Source: Tomocerus qinae (lineage: Eukaryota; Arthropoda; Collembola; Entomobryomorpha; Tomoceridae). Taken from it: a stretch of DNA of 64,000 nucleotides. Below the pieces are notes generated by a model, which ran no database searches, was not told the origin of the DNA, and saw nothing but the letters and a program-made list of their open reading frames with translations. The position numbers were made by a program, and so were the translations under genes. The stretch lies in assembly GCA_020055645.1 (NCBI GenBank), contig CM034546.1, forward strand, positions 89,776,001-89,840,000. The letters run 5' to 3'. Below are positions 12,390 to 29,399 of this stretch, piece by piece (position 1 is the stretch's first letter; each line of letters begins with the position of its first letter).

Positions 12390-12665
12390 TCCACATTGCC
12401 AAAAAGTGTCAATTCAATCCATTCAATATCCGACTTTTCCGAATTCAACGTACACAATTCATTTTATTTATAAAAATACTTGTATTCGCCAAAACCTGAC
12501 TATTTTAGAATATGTTTGTTTACAAATAGATTTCGTGGATTTTGTTTAAAATAAATATGTATACATCCAACGGGATTCAATATAAAAAATTTGTAAACCC
12601 CAGTTTTGTTGACTTTTGGTTTTGACCATTAAGAGTGTATTTTAAACACACCGATTTTCAGTACA
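12390..12665 (+). repeat. Dispersed repeat, copy 2 (paired with 9833-10065)
   Basis: Diverged second copy of the 9833-10065 repeat in direct orientation. It has a slightly longer left part and an extra stretch before the shared GTTTTGTTGACTTTTG block. Confidence 0.8.
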
Positions 12666-12749
12666 CACTGTAACATATCCAATAGAATTGGCTATTTAAA
12701 AGACAACTGGAGTATAACAAAATACTATAATATAATCGCACTAATACCT

Positions 12750-14250
12750 GACTATCTATGTCTTGGTACGACAGCCTAGGAAACCTGCATATATTACGTA
12801 CCCTGAAACCCCCTCTCCCAAGTGTAACACATGTGCATGTGTAAGCGCTGAACGCAACACTTCTGGGTATCTCCTCCTCCCATCAACGGCACACGTAATA
12901 TATGCACGTTCCTTAAAGGCAAAAAAGCAAAATGCGCATGCCCCCCTTCTCTAAACCAACGAAATGAGTTGTTGCATAATAAGCCTCCTACCTAATCGTC
13001 AGCAACCTCAACTGCGTTTTGTGACAAGTGGTCAGGGGTGGAATTTTTGTAACTTTTTCACCTTTTTTGACTGCTACGAGTTCTCCACATGGTGACTGGA
13101 ACTGCCGCTGAAGGATACCCGTTGTGAAGAACAAGATTTATTCTTTAAGTAATCGCAATTAATTATTAAAATTTTAACTAACTACCATGACACCTTTAAC
13201 TGTTAACATCTTTTAATTAGAATTTTTGATTATTATTATTATTTCAATTAAATAAATTTCCCACATTAGTGAATACTAAATACAATTTAAGCCTTTTTGC
13301 AGTTGATCAAAAAATAATTATTCAAAACTAAAAATCAACCTTCATAAGGCTTACTTGGTTGTCATTTTCCCTGTATACCACGTGTTGTCAACTGTAAATA
13401 ATAAAATCTGATCGATTGATCCACGATTTCCAAATTTGCTGACACTATAAGTTTAAAGCTAATTTTTTTGTTCACATTTGAAAAAAATATCCAACAACAG
13501 AATACAAAAACCGTTCATAAATTATGTCACCTCTTAATGATATAATAAAATGATAGTAACTAATAAATAGTTAACATTGCTTCACTTGTAATAGAAATTA
13601 ACATAAGAAGGTTGAATGGTGGTGAGTCGTGATTGAATGGAAATGATTAGCGAAAGGGAACGTTTCGTTATGATAGTAATGTGGCTTATTAAATGGCATT
13701 TGAAAACTTCTAATACAAATCGATTATGCTATACCGATACCGACAAACTTAACTTTTTTAATAGAGCTGGGTTTACTTTTTTACTATCCTCTTGATTCTT
13801 TTGGCAGAATTCTTTTTGTAGAATTCAACAACTGTACTGGGTAACTAACTATTCTTTAAAAACATTTATTTGTAAGTTGTGCCCATAGAATTTGTACGTT
13901 TTTCCAAAATTGCAGGGGGAATCTTTTTTTCTGATTTAAAATGGAGCTTTTTGAAGACTTAGTGGGATTGTTTGCAAAGATGGAGTCTTTCATTTTTCCC
14001 TGCATTTGAGGCTAAGATCTACAGTTATTATTATGGTTTAGGAAATTAATTTTTATCAGGTTGGGTTGCCGGTTGCAGCTAATTTATCCACCACTATAGA
14101 CATTAACGTATTTTAATTTAAATATACTTTCTATTTGCAAAGTTAACATAATCTATTGGGATGTTTTCGAAATTGTTTTTATTACTGCAAAGGGTGGCCT
14201 TCTGAATTTCTCTTGAGTGCTAGATTTGCCCCTTAGCTGGGTTCACTAGT
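12750..14250 (+). mobile_element. Long non-autonomous dispersed element, copy A (interrupted)
   Basis: Two blocks, about 12755-12955 and 13605-14250, match 27460-27285 and 27175-26524 on the opposite strand, in the same order. Shared landmarks are TAGGAAACCTGCATATATTA, then CGTGATTGAATG/ATGATTAGCGAAAGG, then ACTAACTATTCTTTAAAAA and GCTGGGTTCACTAG. Sequence between the blocks (about 650 bp) is not shared with copy B. No transposase or reverse transcriptase frame is visible. Both copies end at CTAG followed by T. Confidence 0.8.
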
Positions 14251-14687
14251 ACTATATAATTATATTGTATTCATTTTTGTGACACCGGATGAGCTTTACG
14301 GGTAGTTAGTCAGAGCAGAAATAAATGACTAAACATGTGAGGTTGCATGTATGCAACCAATCAGCAATGCCATGTTTCAATGCTACTATGTATAATAATA
14401 TTATAGTGCTCCAGAGTCCAGACCATAGCAGAGAGAGACATATGCATTGCAGTAAAGTAAAGTAGACATGTGCTGGTAGAAGATGTAAAAGTCATGAAGG
14501 AATTTACCCACATTGAATGTAAGTCTAAGAGTAGAGAAAGGAAAGTGATTTCCTTCCTTTCTTTCAGTCACCTATAAATGATTGCTGTTTGGAGAGTAAG
14601 TGAGGACCTATTTGGAAAGTAGGTCAGTAGGAATGAAATGAGAGTGACGGACTGAGTTTGTATAAAAAAGCCACGATAAAAAAAACA

Positions 14688-14693
14688 TTTATT
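14688..14693 (-). terminator. Poly(A) signal AATAAA of the collagen gene
   Basis: TTTATT on the + strand, that is AATAAA on the gene strand, 44 bases beyond the stop codon at 14737. Confidence 0.6.
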
Positions 14694-14736
14694 AAATACT
14701 AAGTACAAATATACAACATAAAATACTGAATAAAAT

Positions 14737-20918
<6,182 letters not shown>

Positions 20919-21019
20919 TTCTACATTTTTGTTCGCAATCGACTGACGGATTCCTCTCGATTTTCTCCTGTTTTTGTTGTTGAGATACTTTCGGAGTGAG
21001 CCAATCCCTCTGCGCAAGT

Positions 21020-23490
21020 CCTACCACTATTTTCCTTCACTTTTTTCTCCCCATTAAATTATCTCGTCTCAATCTCAATACGGATTCATTCACTTTCATT
21101 CACCATCCACTATCCAACAACACCAACCAACCATCCATCCGACTAAAATAGAGTCATAGCCATAATAGTCACTATTATAGTACTTACTCTACTCTTAGTA
21201 CTCTGTCAGTCAGTCAGTTCTTTACAAAAGTCTACAGTACACTTCTCTATTTATTTGATTCTCCTGTAATCTTACAAAAACAACAACAAACCACTAATAA
21301 TAATCCACTGAAAATCTCTTTTCACTGCACAAACAAAGTAGCAATTTTAAAAATTCCGCCTTGTAATTTTATTGTATTTTCCAAATTAACCCCTTCCCTT
21401 CGAGTTCCGAAGAGATAAGTGAAAAGGAAATTCTCAATGAATAATAACAATAATGCAAGTTGGTTTTGTTTGTGAGTCTTTCAGTGTGACTTGCCTCTGT
21501 ATTATTACCCTTTTGCGTTACGTTACGTCGTTCTGTTATGTTAGCTTTTTAAGCCTTTTTTTAGTTGGGTGTCTTGGTTTGGCTTAAGAACACAGCATGC
21601 TAGCAAAGGCTAGCTAAAGGGAAGCAATAACACACATGAAATTCCATATAGCAGGGATATTATGTTCACTTTATAGTTTACACTTGTTTACTAAAGCTCA
21701 GCTTTCAGCTCAACCTCGCTCACTCACTCTCCATCCACTCCAAATCCAACTCTTTTACTATAGACTTTGTGGTTGTTATTTGGTGACTGCTGCCTTGACT
21801 TGACTCCACACACTTCGACTTACTTCAAGTTGAAGTTGAACCTCCAAACGTAAGTTTAACCCTTTATATACCACCACACATTCACTGCACTCACCGACCG
21901 ACCGGACAGATAATAATGTACCTACTTAGTACAGAGTTCGTAAAAGAGTGCTGGCTAAAGAAGTGTACTCTTATTATGCATGTAGAGGAGAATAGTAGAG
22001 AGAAGTAGTAGAAGGTTGGTTCGTTGCTTGTTGGTGTTAAAATACAGAGTTTGAAGTTGAACTAAGGCATTGATTTCATTTAGCCCCGTAGGCACAATTT
22101 TCTGACTATTGTATAAATTGTATTTCATTCTCCTTATTATCGTCTCTGCATATCTCTGTAATATGTTAATGTTTATTCTAGACGTTATGTTTGTGTATAA
22201 AGGTATGTCATAGTCATATCATATCTCGCCGGATAATGGTATATTTGCATGAAATGGCCAAAAGTGTTAATAATTTACACGGCTCCCCTTCAATTCTCTT
22301 TGCCTTCGTTCAACTTTAACGTTTTCAGGTGCGACCTGTTTGCCACAGTTTAGCATTTGATAGTAGAAAACTCATAAGTGATTTATGACTTCGCGGAATT
22401 TCCACATTAAAATTTCAGATCCCAAACTTTGCCTTTTCCTCCTCTCCCATTTTCGACCGTTTTAATTGTTTCGATTGCGAATTCTATTAGCATTAAACAT
22501 TCTCAGAATCAAGTCTAATGATCCCACGTGTTTTTCTTGCTTCACATTTTCACGTAGGAAGACTTTCCCTTTCTGTGTATTCTGTCATATTTACTCTGTG
22601 AGTGTCTGCCTGCCTCTGACAAACACACTCATCGCTTTATACTCCAAAAACTCCTCTTCTGCTATAACCAAACCAACCACTAAAGTTACTCCTACGAGAT
22701 TTCATATCAAAACTGCCTTCAGGGAATTCCATTATGAACAATGAGATGATACATTTATTATTATTTGATTAGTATTCTCACTACTTAGTGAAGTAATAGA
22801 GTAGGCTGGCAAATATTATGTTGCAACACGACCAACATTTTAATGCACTGAACTTACAAGAAGATAGAAAACGATATTAAAACGCTAAAGGGGCAATTTC
22901 CTTCTGTTTATTTTACTCTTTGCCATCTCGAAATCTAATTTAGAACCTCCTATCTCCTTTTATCTTCACCCATTACTCTGATATGCCATGTTATTCACAT
23001 CTGCCCAAAATTATATGCTAAATTATTCCAACAATTTTACTTTTCGCAGTTAATGTCAATGTAGATAATAATAACTTAGCAAGCATATCAATTACTACAG
23101 ACTTTTGCTGATCCATGTATTTTCCTTTGTGTAAATGAGCATCAAGAGCATCTATAATGTAATGTAATGTAGAATATAGACAACATAATGTGGTACATAT
23201 GGGATTCCTTATCTGATACTTTTCTCCATTCATCATAAGCAACATAATGCTTTTGAATTTATGCAGTTTATTTATTATCCCTTATAATTATATATAAATT
23301 GCGCCAAATGCTTTCTAACTATTAATGTTCTTAAGTTATGATGAAAAAGCTTAAATCAGTTTTATGACCTGAGTAGCAAATTATATTTATGCAGTGCCGA
23401 GGATGACATGTGGATATGATGTGCAATTAAGGAAATAAAAAAGTGGAGCAGAGTGATAATTTAGCTAAATATACAAAACATGCTAACGGA
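21020..23490. other. Intergenic region and collagen 5' flank
   Basis: The first part should contain the collagen 5' UTR and promoter. I see no convincing TATA box or further exons. The rest, up to the 3' end of the next gene, holds only short frames without splice support. Confidence 0.5.
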
Positions 23491-23492
23491 CC

Positions 23493-23498
23493 ATTTAT
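23493..23498 (-). terminator. Poly(A) signal AATAAA of the secreted Ala/Tyr-rich gene
   Basis: AATAAA on the gene strand only 9 bases past the stop codon, which implies a very short 3' UTR. Confidence 0.5.
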
Positions 23499-23506
23499 TC
23501 ACATTC

Positions 23507-24522
23507 TTAATGACGATGGTGGTGGTGGGGATGTTGCTGTTTAACGGTGACACTTGGGGCGACATAGCTTTGGGTTGAAATAACTTTAGATCCTAAATTA
23601 GTTGAATATACTGGAATGGCATAACTGTACTGTCCATAGTTTCCGTAGGCAGGAGCCGGGGCGGCTTGGTAAGTGGCAGCTGGGGCGCTGTAGCTTCCGT
23701 AGCTGCCCGAAGGAACTGCATACCCGTAGGAACCGCCGCTGACAGCAATGGGGACAGCGCTAACGTAGCCACTGGCCACTGCAGGACCCGTGTAGGTCAC
23801 AGGCCCATTCACCCCGACGGTCGGGTTGGCGTATGTCGTGTACTGAGTATTGAATTGTACTGGCGCTATTTTCGGCTGTCCCACCGCCGATTGACTGTAG
23901 CCTATCAAATCATTTTATTAAACTAATTTAATAATTAATTACAAAATTAGTATATTTATTGTATTAAAAAATGTCCCACCTTGAACGTGTCCAATGCTCA
24001 ATGCAGGCTCACTATGGGTATTGTACGTTGTCGTTTTTGTCACAACTGGAGTGATCGTCTTCGTCACTCCTACAGTTTCTACATTCCTAATAGCAGCTGC
24101 TGGGATGGAATTACTGTAACCTACCGGTCCCGAAGTTTTAAATGCGGTTTTTTCTGTTTTCAAATAAAAATATTAAAAGATTGATCCTTTCAAACATTGG
24201 TAATACATTTATTGCGCATCAACTTACGTACTACAGCAGGAGGTCCATAAACTGGAGTGGCACCTCGTTTTGCAACGGTTCCAGCCGCAGCAGGTTGTTG
24301 GTCTGCTTGCTGCTTGTTTTCACCCGCTGCTACCAGCGTTGTTAGTCCTGTAAACAAATTATAAGTTGTAAATAATTAAATGACGATTGAGCAGGAAATC
24401 TTCCAAAAAATTAGAGATTCAGTCATTTTTGTTTTAAGAAAATGGGTAAAAAATGAAGTTGTTTGGTTGGAAATTGTAGAGATGTATGTACCAATGAGGA
24501 CTAGAGCTGTAAAGACTCTCAT
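23507..24522 (-). CDS. Secreted Ala/Tyr/Val-rich low-complexity protein with His-rich C-terminus (cuticle-protein-like)
   Basis: Four exons, 24522-24492, 24347-24228, 24153-23980 and 23901-23507, join in frame to about 239 residues. Residues 1-19 are a clear signal peptide (MRVFTALVLIGLTTLVAAG), split by intron 1 as is common in arthropod cuticular protein genes. The mature part is rich in Ala, Pro, Val, Tyr, Gly and Ser, with two GYS(N/Q)S motifs and Tyr/Ser/Ala runs such as YGSYSAPAATYQAAPAPAYG. The tail is QQHPHHHHRH. There is no Rebers-Riddiford chitin-binding consensus that I can see. Composition, signal peptide and gene structure fit a low-complexity structural cuticle protein, or less likely an adhesive or egg-shell protein. 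The His tail could bind metal ions or catechols. A TATA box lies about 150 bases upstream. Confidence 0.85.
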
Positions 24523-24670
24523 AATAGTCGCCGTCACCAGTGAACAGCAATACGTCACACGTCAGTCACACACAGATTCACACAGGTCACTCACAAACAA
24601 CACAGACACACACAAGTTGTTGAGGGTTCCTCGGATGGGAATGGATTGTGAGAGTCAATGAGTCGTCTAT

Positions 24671-24678
24671 CTTATATA
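24671..24678 (-). promoter_or_regulatory. TATA box of the secreted Ala/Tyr-rich gene
   Basis: TATATAAG on the minus strand, 149 bases upstream of ATG 24522. Transcription would start near 24645, leaving a 5' UTR of about 120 bases. TATA promoters are usual for strongly regulated structural genes such as cuticle proteins. Confidence 0.6.
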
Positions 24679-25375
24679 TCGAGTTTTTTGAAAGTGGAAA
24701 GTTGCCTTCTGACACAACTCGTTCTGCGGCTTTCCTTATGGGAAAGTTGGTTCCTTTTCCTCGGCTCACTCACTGTACTTATTTACTTATTATGGCATGC
24801 CGTGGCGTGTCACACACAATCTTTATTGAATCATCTTAATTTAATCAGTCATTATTTCGTTGTTTTCCGTTCTTTACCTTATGCATTATCATCCAATGTT
24901 TTGATTATACATTTTATGCTTAGGGCAAGCACAAACGATCTGACATAAAAATCCCAACTGACAATCAGCAATGCAGATTTCTCTAATATTATCATTACGC
25001 ATTACTACCAGAATCAAGTGAAACCACTAAATGAAATAAATTATGGCTTCGTTTGACCTGTAATCTATAATTTTATAATATCCTCTTTCAGGATGTTCGT
25101 CTATGACCAATAATTACGCGAAAAATTATTTAACACATCAGTAATGTATCCTGCAATTATAGTTACATGTTTTGTAATGCATATTTTCCATATGTATCCA
25201 CTTCGTCACAAATTATAATGCTATTTCAATTAAAATAAAAAAGGCTTAACTGCATGTACATGTCCACATACTGATGCTGCTTTTAAATCAGGATCTTTTA
25301 CGAACTTTGTAAAATAATTTTGTTCTCATGCCATGATGACAGCTTCCTTACTGCTTATTTACAAAACAATGAACT

Positions 25376-25743
25376 ATACACTCTAGATTAATATTAATTA
25401 GCATAATTTGAAATTCAACAAAATGTTGATGCGTATCTTAATCTTTTGAAATTTAATAGCAGTACTGGTGGTCTAGGCTCTACATATAATCGTAGACTTG
25501 AAATTTATCTACCGATGTATGTATGTCTATGTATATTTGTGTGGCTGGGAGAGCCGAAATATACAATAGTTTCATAATATGCACCAATAGCAATGCTCAT
25601 GATTATGCTGGAAGTCTACCTTTTGAAATTAAATCACACATGCTGCGACCTACTACTAGTAATAATATTTTGAAAGATTAAGATACACATCAACATTTTG
25701 CCGAATTTCAAATTATGCTAATTAATACTAACCCAGAGTGTAT
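25376..25743. mobile_element. Foldback MITE with about 85-95 bp terminal inverted repeats
   Basis: The left arm (CACTCT, then TAATATTAATTAGCATAATT) and the right arm, read in reverse complement, agree over roughly 85-95 bases with about ten differences. Each end is bordered by TA (TA-CACTCT...AGAGTG-TA), which fits a TA target duplication. The centre is single-copy AT-rich sequence without a coding frame. Confidence 0.8.
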
Positions 25744-26523
25744 TTAATTTTTATGTAATATGAATATTGACTCTCTCTAGTCTCTCTGCCACATATAGAT
25801 CAATACATACATAGATAGTTAAATTTATTGCTTTATCTAAATGGTTATAATACTAAATATATAGATTGCCGTATTTATAAGTTGATTTCGGAAGGGGGCA
25901 AGCCCGGGCAAGGATGTCACATAGCCATGTATTAAGTATATTCGCGCGGAGCGTGAAAAATTTAGGCTCCGTGAAAAATTGTCGAAAATGAGGCAAAAAT
26001 GGCCTAAAAATCACAGAAGAAACACGAAGCGCAAAATGTTTTGCTATTTTAAAAAAATTTCTTGGAGTTCGGGAGGGGGCATTTGTCACCAATGTTCCCC
26101 CTTAAATACAGTCTTGTTATACATTATGCCAAGATACCTGAAAACATTATTAAACCTTCTCAGCAATTGGTTGAAGTAAGGCAGAGGTTGTACAAATACC
26201 TATCAATGTTATTGTTTTAATTAGCTTATGTCAGGTCTCTCGAAAGCTGGTCCTGGTATTTCAGAATGAATGTTTACAGCAAGGGAAACTAATAAATAAA
26301 ATCATAGATGATTCATGATATGACACCATTATTGTACCTTATACAATTGCACATTATTTTAAATACCCCCATTTGGGTAATCTATAAAATTTTCGTCATA
26401 GAGCTCCATCTTTTACAAAATATCAGCCAGTGAGATTGCAACACATCGACATTTGAATCCGTACACAAAAGCCTACTTTAAGCATAACCCACCCACAGTA
26501 AATAATATATGCAAATATATATT

Positions 26524-27460
26524 AACTAGTGAACCCAGCTATCTGGAAAATCTAGCACTCAAGAGAAATTCAGCAGGCCACCCATCACAGTAATAAAAAC
26601 AATTTCAAAAATATACCATTAGGTTATTATGTTACCTTTGTAAATACAAAGTATATTTAAATTAATATACTTTTATTATCTACATTGGTTGGTGAAATTA
26701 GCTGCAGCCCCAACTTCCTGATAAAAAGGAATTACCTACACCAGAATAATAACTGTAGATCGTAGCATCAAATTCAGGGAACAATGAAAGACTCCATTTT
26801 TGAAAAAAATTCCACAAAGTCACCAAAAAGCTCCCTTTTAATTTAAATCAGAAATTTTAGATTCTCCCTGGGATTTTGGAAATACGCACAAATTCTATGA
26901 GTACAACTTACGAATAAATATTTTTAAAGAATAAATAGTTAGTTACCAGTACTGTTATTTAACTCTACAAAAGGCCAACTGCCAAAGGAATCAAGAGGGT
27001 GTAAAAAAGTAAACCCAGTTCTAAAAGTTTCAAATAAGTTTGTCGATATAACAGAACCAATTTGGATTAGAAATTTTGAAATGCTATTTAATAAGGCACG
27101 TTACTTGACGTTACGATCATTACGAAATGTCCCCTTTCGCTAATCATTTTCATTCAATCACGAATCACCACCATTTAACCTTCTTGTGTAAATTTCTAAT
27201 GTTTTCAATAATGTACCCCAACGCATACTTCCATGTACTAAATTTAGCACATGAAGGTATGCGTTGGGGTACATTATTGAAAACATTAGTTGGGCTTGCG
27301 CATTTTGCGTTTAAGGAACATGCATATATTCCGTGTGCAGTTGATGGGCGGAGAAGGTACTCAAAAGTGTTGCATCAACACTTACGTTACACATGGGGGT
27401 TTTGCGTTACGTAATATATGCAGGTTTCCTAAGTTCTCCTACCAAGACAAACATACATAG
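26524..27460 (-). mobile_element. Long non-autonomous dispersed element, copy B (inverted relative to copy A)
   Basis: Read on the minus strand it matches 12750-14250 in two blocks in the same order, with many substitutions and small indels. It lacks the 650 bp between the blocks of copy A and instead has a 94 bp hairpin at 27196-27289. At the minus-strand 3' end, homology stops at CTAG/T, as in copy A. Confidence 0.8.
27196..27289. repeat. Near-perfect 94 bp palindrome (hairpin) inside copy B
   Basis: The left arm CTAATGTTTTCAATAATGTA(CCCCAACGCAT...) is repeated in reverse complement on the right. About 42 paired bases show only two or three mismatches, and the loop is short and AT-rich. 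Confidence 0.85.
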
Positions 27461-27530
27461 GTAATTTTTTTCAAGTCTAGGATTATATTATAGAATTATT
27501 TAATGAAATAATTTCCAAAAGCCTGATAAG

Positions 27531-28148
27531 CAGTGTACGCCTTTCCCCACCTTTTAGGCTTAATTGACACCCACCTGTAAGAAATGGGAGATACGGGGAA
27601 CGAGGCCGCAGCCAGAAAGATATTTCGAGGGGGGAGGCGATAAATTATAAGTGAAAATATATAATATTTTGGGTTTTAAGGCAAAAATTCCTTTCTATTC
27701 TTCAATTTCGGTGGGGGCACCCCTCGGGGAAAATTTTACTAACCCTTGGAAACTACGCGGTAATTTTTTTAAATAGACGTTTCTTTTCTCACAAATCTCA
27801 CAAATTCACAACATTCCCAATTAATTCACGAATTCAGGTAGTAGAGAGAGACATTTCAATACCTATTAATATTAATTTATTGACCGGCCACCAATTGTAA
27901 GAAACCTCTATTTGCAATTTGCATAAGTGAGTACTATTATTCTTTGCGCAGGTTTTATTGCTAGTAGAAAAATTCTGTGTTAAATAGGCTTAAAAAATTC
28001 TGTGTTCGAATTACCCCATTTTGATATCTCCCATTTCGCACATTTCTCACACTCACACCTTTCTTAATTCACACCCATCTCCCATTTCTCACAGGGCAAT
28101 TCTCCCAATCTCCCAGGTCCCAGCCTATCACTGTGAGGGCGTACACTG
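27531..28148. mobile_element. Candidate TIR element with a nested smaller repeat
   Basis: The left end CAGTGTACGCC and right end GGCGTACACTG are exact 11 bp inverted repeats. Further in, AGAAATGGGAGAT occurs on the left and its reverse complement on the right, so the arms are longer but diverged. CAGTG ends are common among hAT-like elements, but I do not see a clean 8 bp target duplication. A second repeat (27611-27730) sits inside, so the two elements inserted at different times. Confidence 0.55.
27611..27730 (+). repeat. Dispersed G-rich-ended repeat, copy 1
   Basis: Matches 28266-28400 in the same orientation: GCCAGAAA-A-ATTTCGAG at the left, TCCTTTCT-T-TTC-ATTTCG in the middle, and a run of G then CCCC at the right. 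Non-coding. Confidence 0.65.
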
Positions 28149-28265
28149 GTAAGAATAATATGAATTGCATTGGCATCGAAATTATCTCAATACAAATAAT
28201 GCAAAATTACAGATCGATACTACAAAATAATTATCTGTTTTCTACGTATATTCAATATTCGTAAA

Positions 28266-28400
28266 GCCAGAAAAACATTTCGAGATGGGCCCGACAAATA
28301 ATAAGTGATGCTATATACAATGCGAAAAATTTTAGGTTTTTCAGTTAAAAAATCCTTTCTTATCTTCGATTTCGGGAAGGACCATAAGGCCCCCTGCCCC
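28266..28400 (+). repeat. Dispersed G-rich-ended repeat, copy 2
   Basis: Diverged direct copy of 27611-27730, 0.65 kb downstream. Confidence 0.65.
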
Positions 28401-28793
28401 TCTTCACTGCGGCTCTGTGCATCTTGTAACGCATCTCCCTATATAATGCAAAGCATATTTTTATGAGTGTGATGGTGGACAAACTTTTTCTTACCTCGTT
28501 ACCGGTAACCACTTCAAAATATCACAGTAAGGACGAGGGAACAAGTAAGTAAGACTGACTATAGTTAAGTACTAAAGCCAGTTAGCAGAGCCAGGAGTTG
28601 CAACTAGTTGGTTTCTTAGAGTTATAAGGGAAATCACTATTATATGCAGCACAGTATTATTATTCTCATTTTAATAATTGTTTCAAATTTTTCGTTGATG
28701 GAATAGTTCCATGTACTGTTTCCAGATACTTCCCAGTCCCCACCATCTGAATCTGAAATTCTGAATTAGGTATACCAGGTAGGGCAGGCAGGC

Positions 28794-28969
28794 ACGTATC
28801 CAGAAATTTGTCCAAGAGGAGGCGCAACCAAAAATAATTGCAAATATGGGACATATCCGTGCTAAGCACGTAAATGTTTTGCCCTTGTAGCCTTTTTTGG
28901 AAAAATCTTCCCCTTAACTCAGATATAAAGGGGGCGCTGCGCCTATCCCCGCTCCCCTATTGGTTACGT
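28794..28969. repeat. ACGTATCCAG-family repeat, copy 2
   Basis: Begins ACGTATCCAGAAATTTG followed by GGAGGCGCAACC, and ends GGTTACGT, an imperfect inverted repeat of the start (ACGTAACC versus ACGTATCC). Its GC-rich right part (GGGGGCGCTGCGCC) contrasts with the flanks. The left end is shared with 8192 and 43709. Confidence 0.55.
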
Positions 28970-29399
28970 GTTCCACTGGAAGCTGCGTTGTTAAGCCACG
29001 CTGCTTGCTGAGCTGTGTTTAGAAAGGTGACGAATTGAGGTTTTGTAGCTATAGCTTGTAGGTACAAATGAGCTTGATTACAGAGAGGTTAAGTCTAAAA
29101 TCTAAAACAACTCAGTCGGTTGTCTGAAAATCCTATCGCTGAAATAACAACGCATCTAGGTGGAAAACTCCAAGTACCCTATTTGGCTCGGAATAGGTAA
29201 ATTACCTAGAACTCTGTTGGGAGAACAATTTAAGGTACAGCAGGTATAAATAGGTCTAATAGCAGGTCTTATATCTGGTGGCTGTGCCAGGTAGCTGCTG
29301 GTTCAAGTTCAAAAGTTGAGAAATATTACATTGGTTATTTATTTTAATTATTTTTTCAGCACTCTGCCAAAAAACTTTCAACTTTGGACCGGGGGAACG

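Larger units (their letters stand above)
8807..14680. other. Repeat-rich intergenic region
   Basis: There is no supported gene between the Spatzle-like gene and the 3' end of the collagen gene. Open frames here are short and fall within dispersed repeats, which are listed separately. A hairpin GGTTGCAT-GT-ATGCAACC sits at 14341-14358. Confidence 0.6.
24700..29350. other. Repeat-rich intergenic region
   Basis: No supported gene. It holds a foldback MITE, an inverted copy of the element found at 12750-14250, a hairpin and several smaller G-rich repeats, listed separately. The last part is upstream sequence and intron of the CCCH-Tudor gene. Confidence 0.6.
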
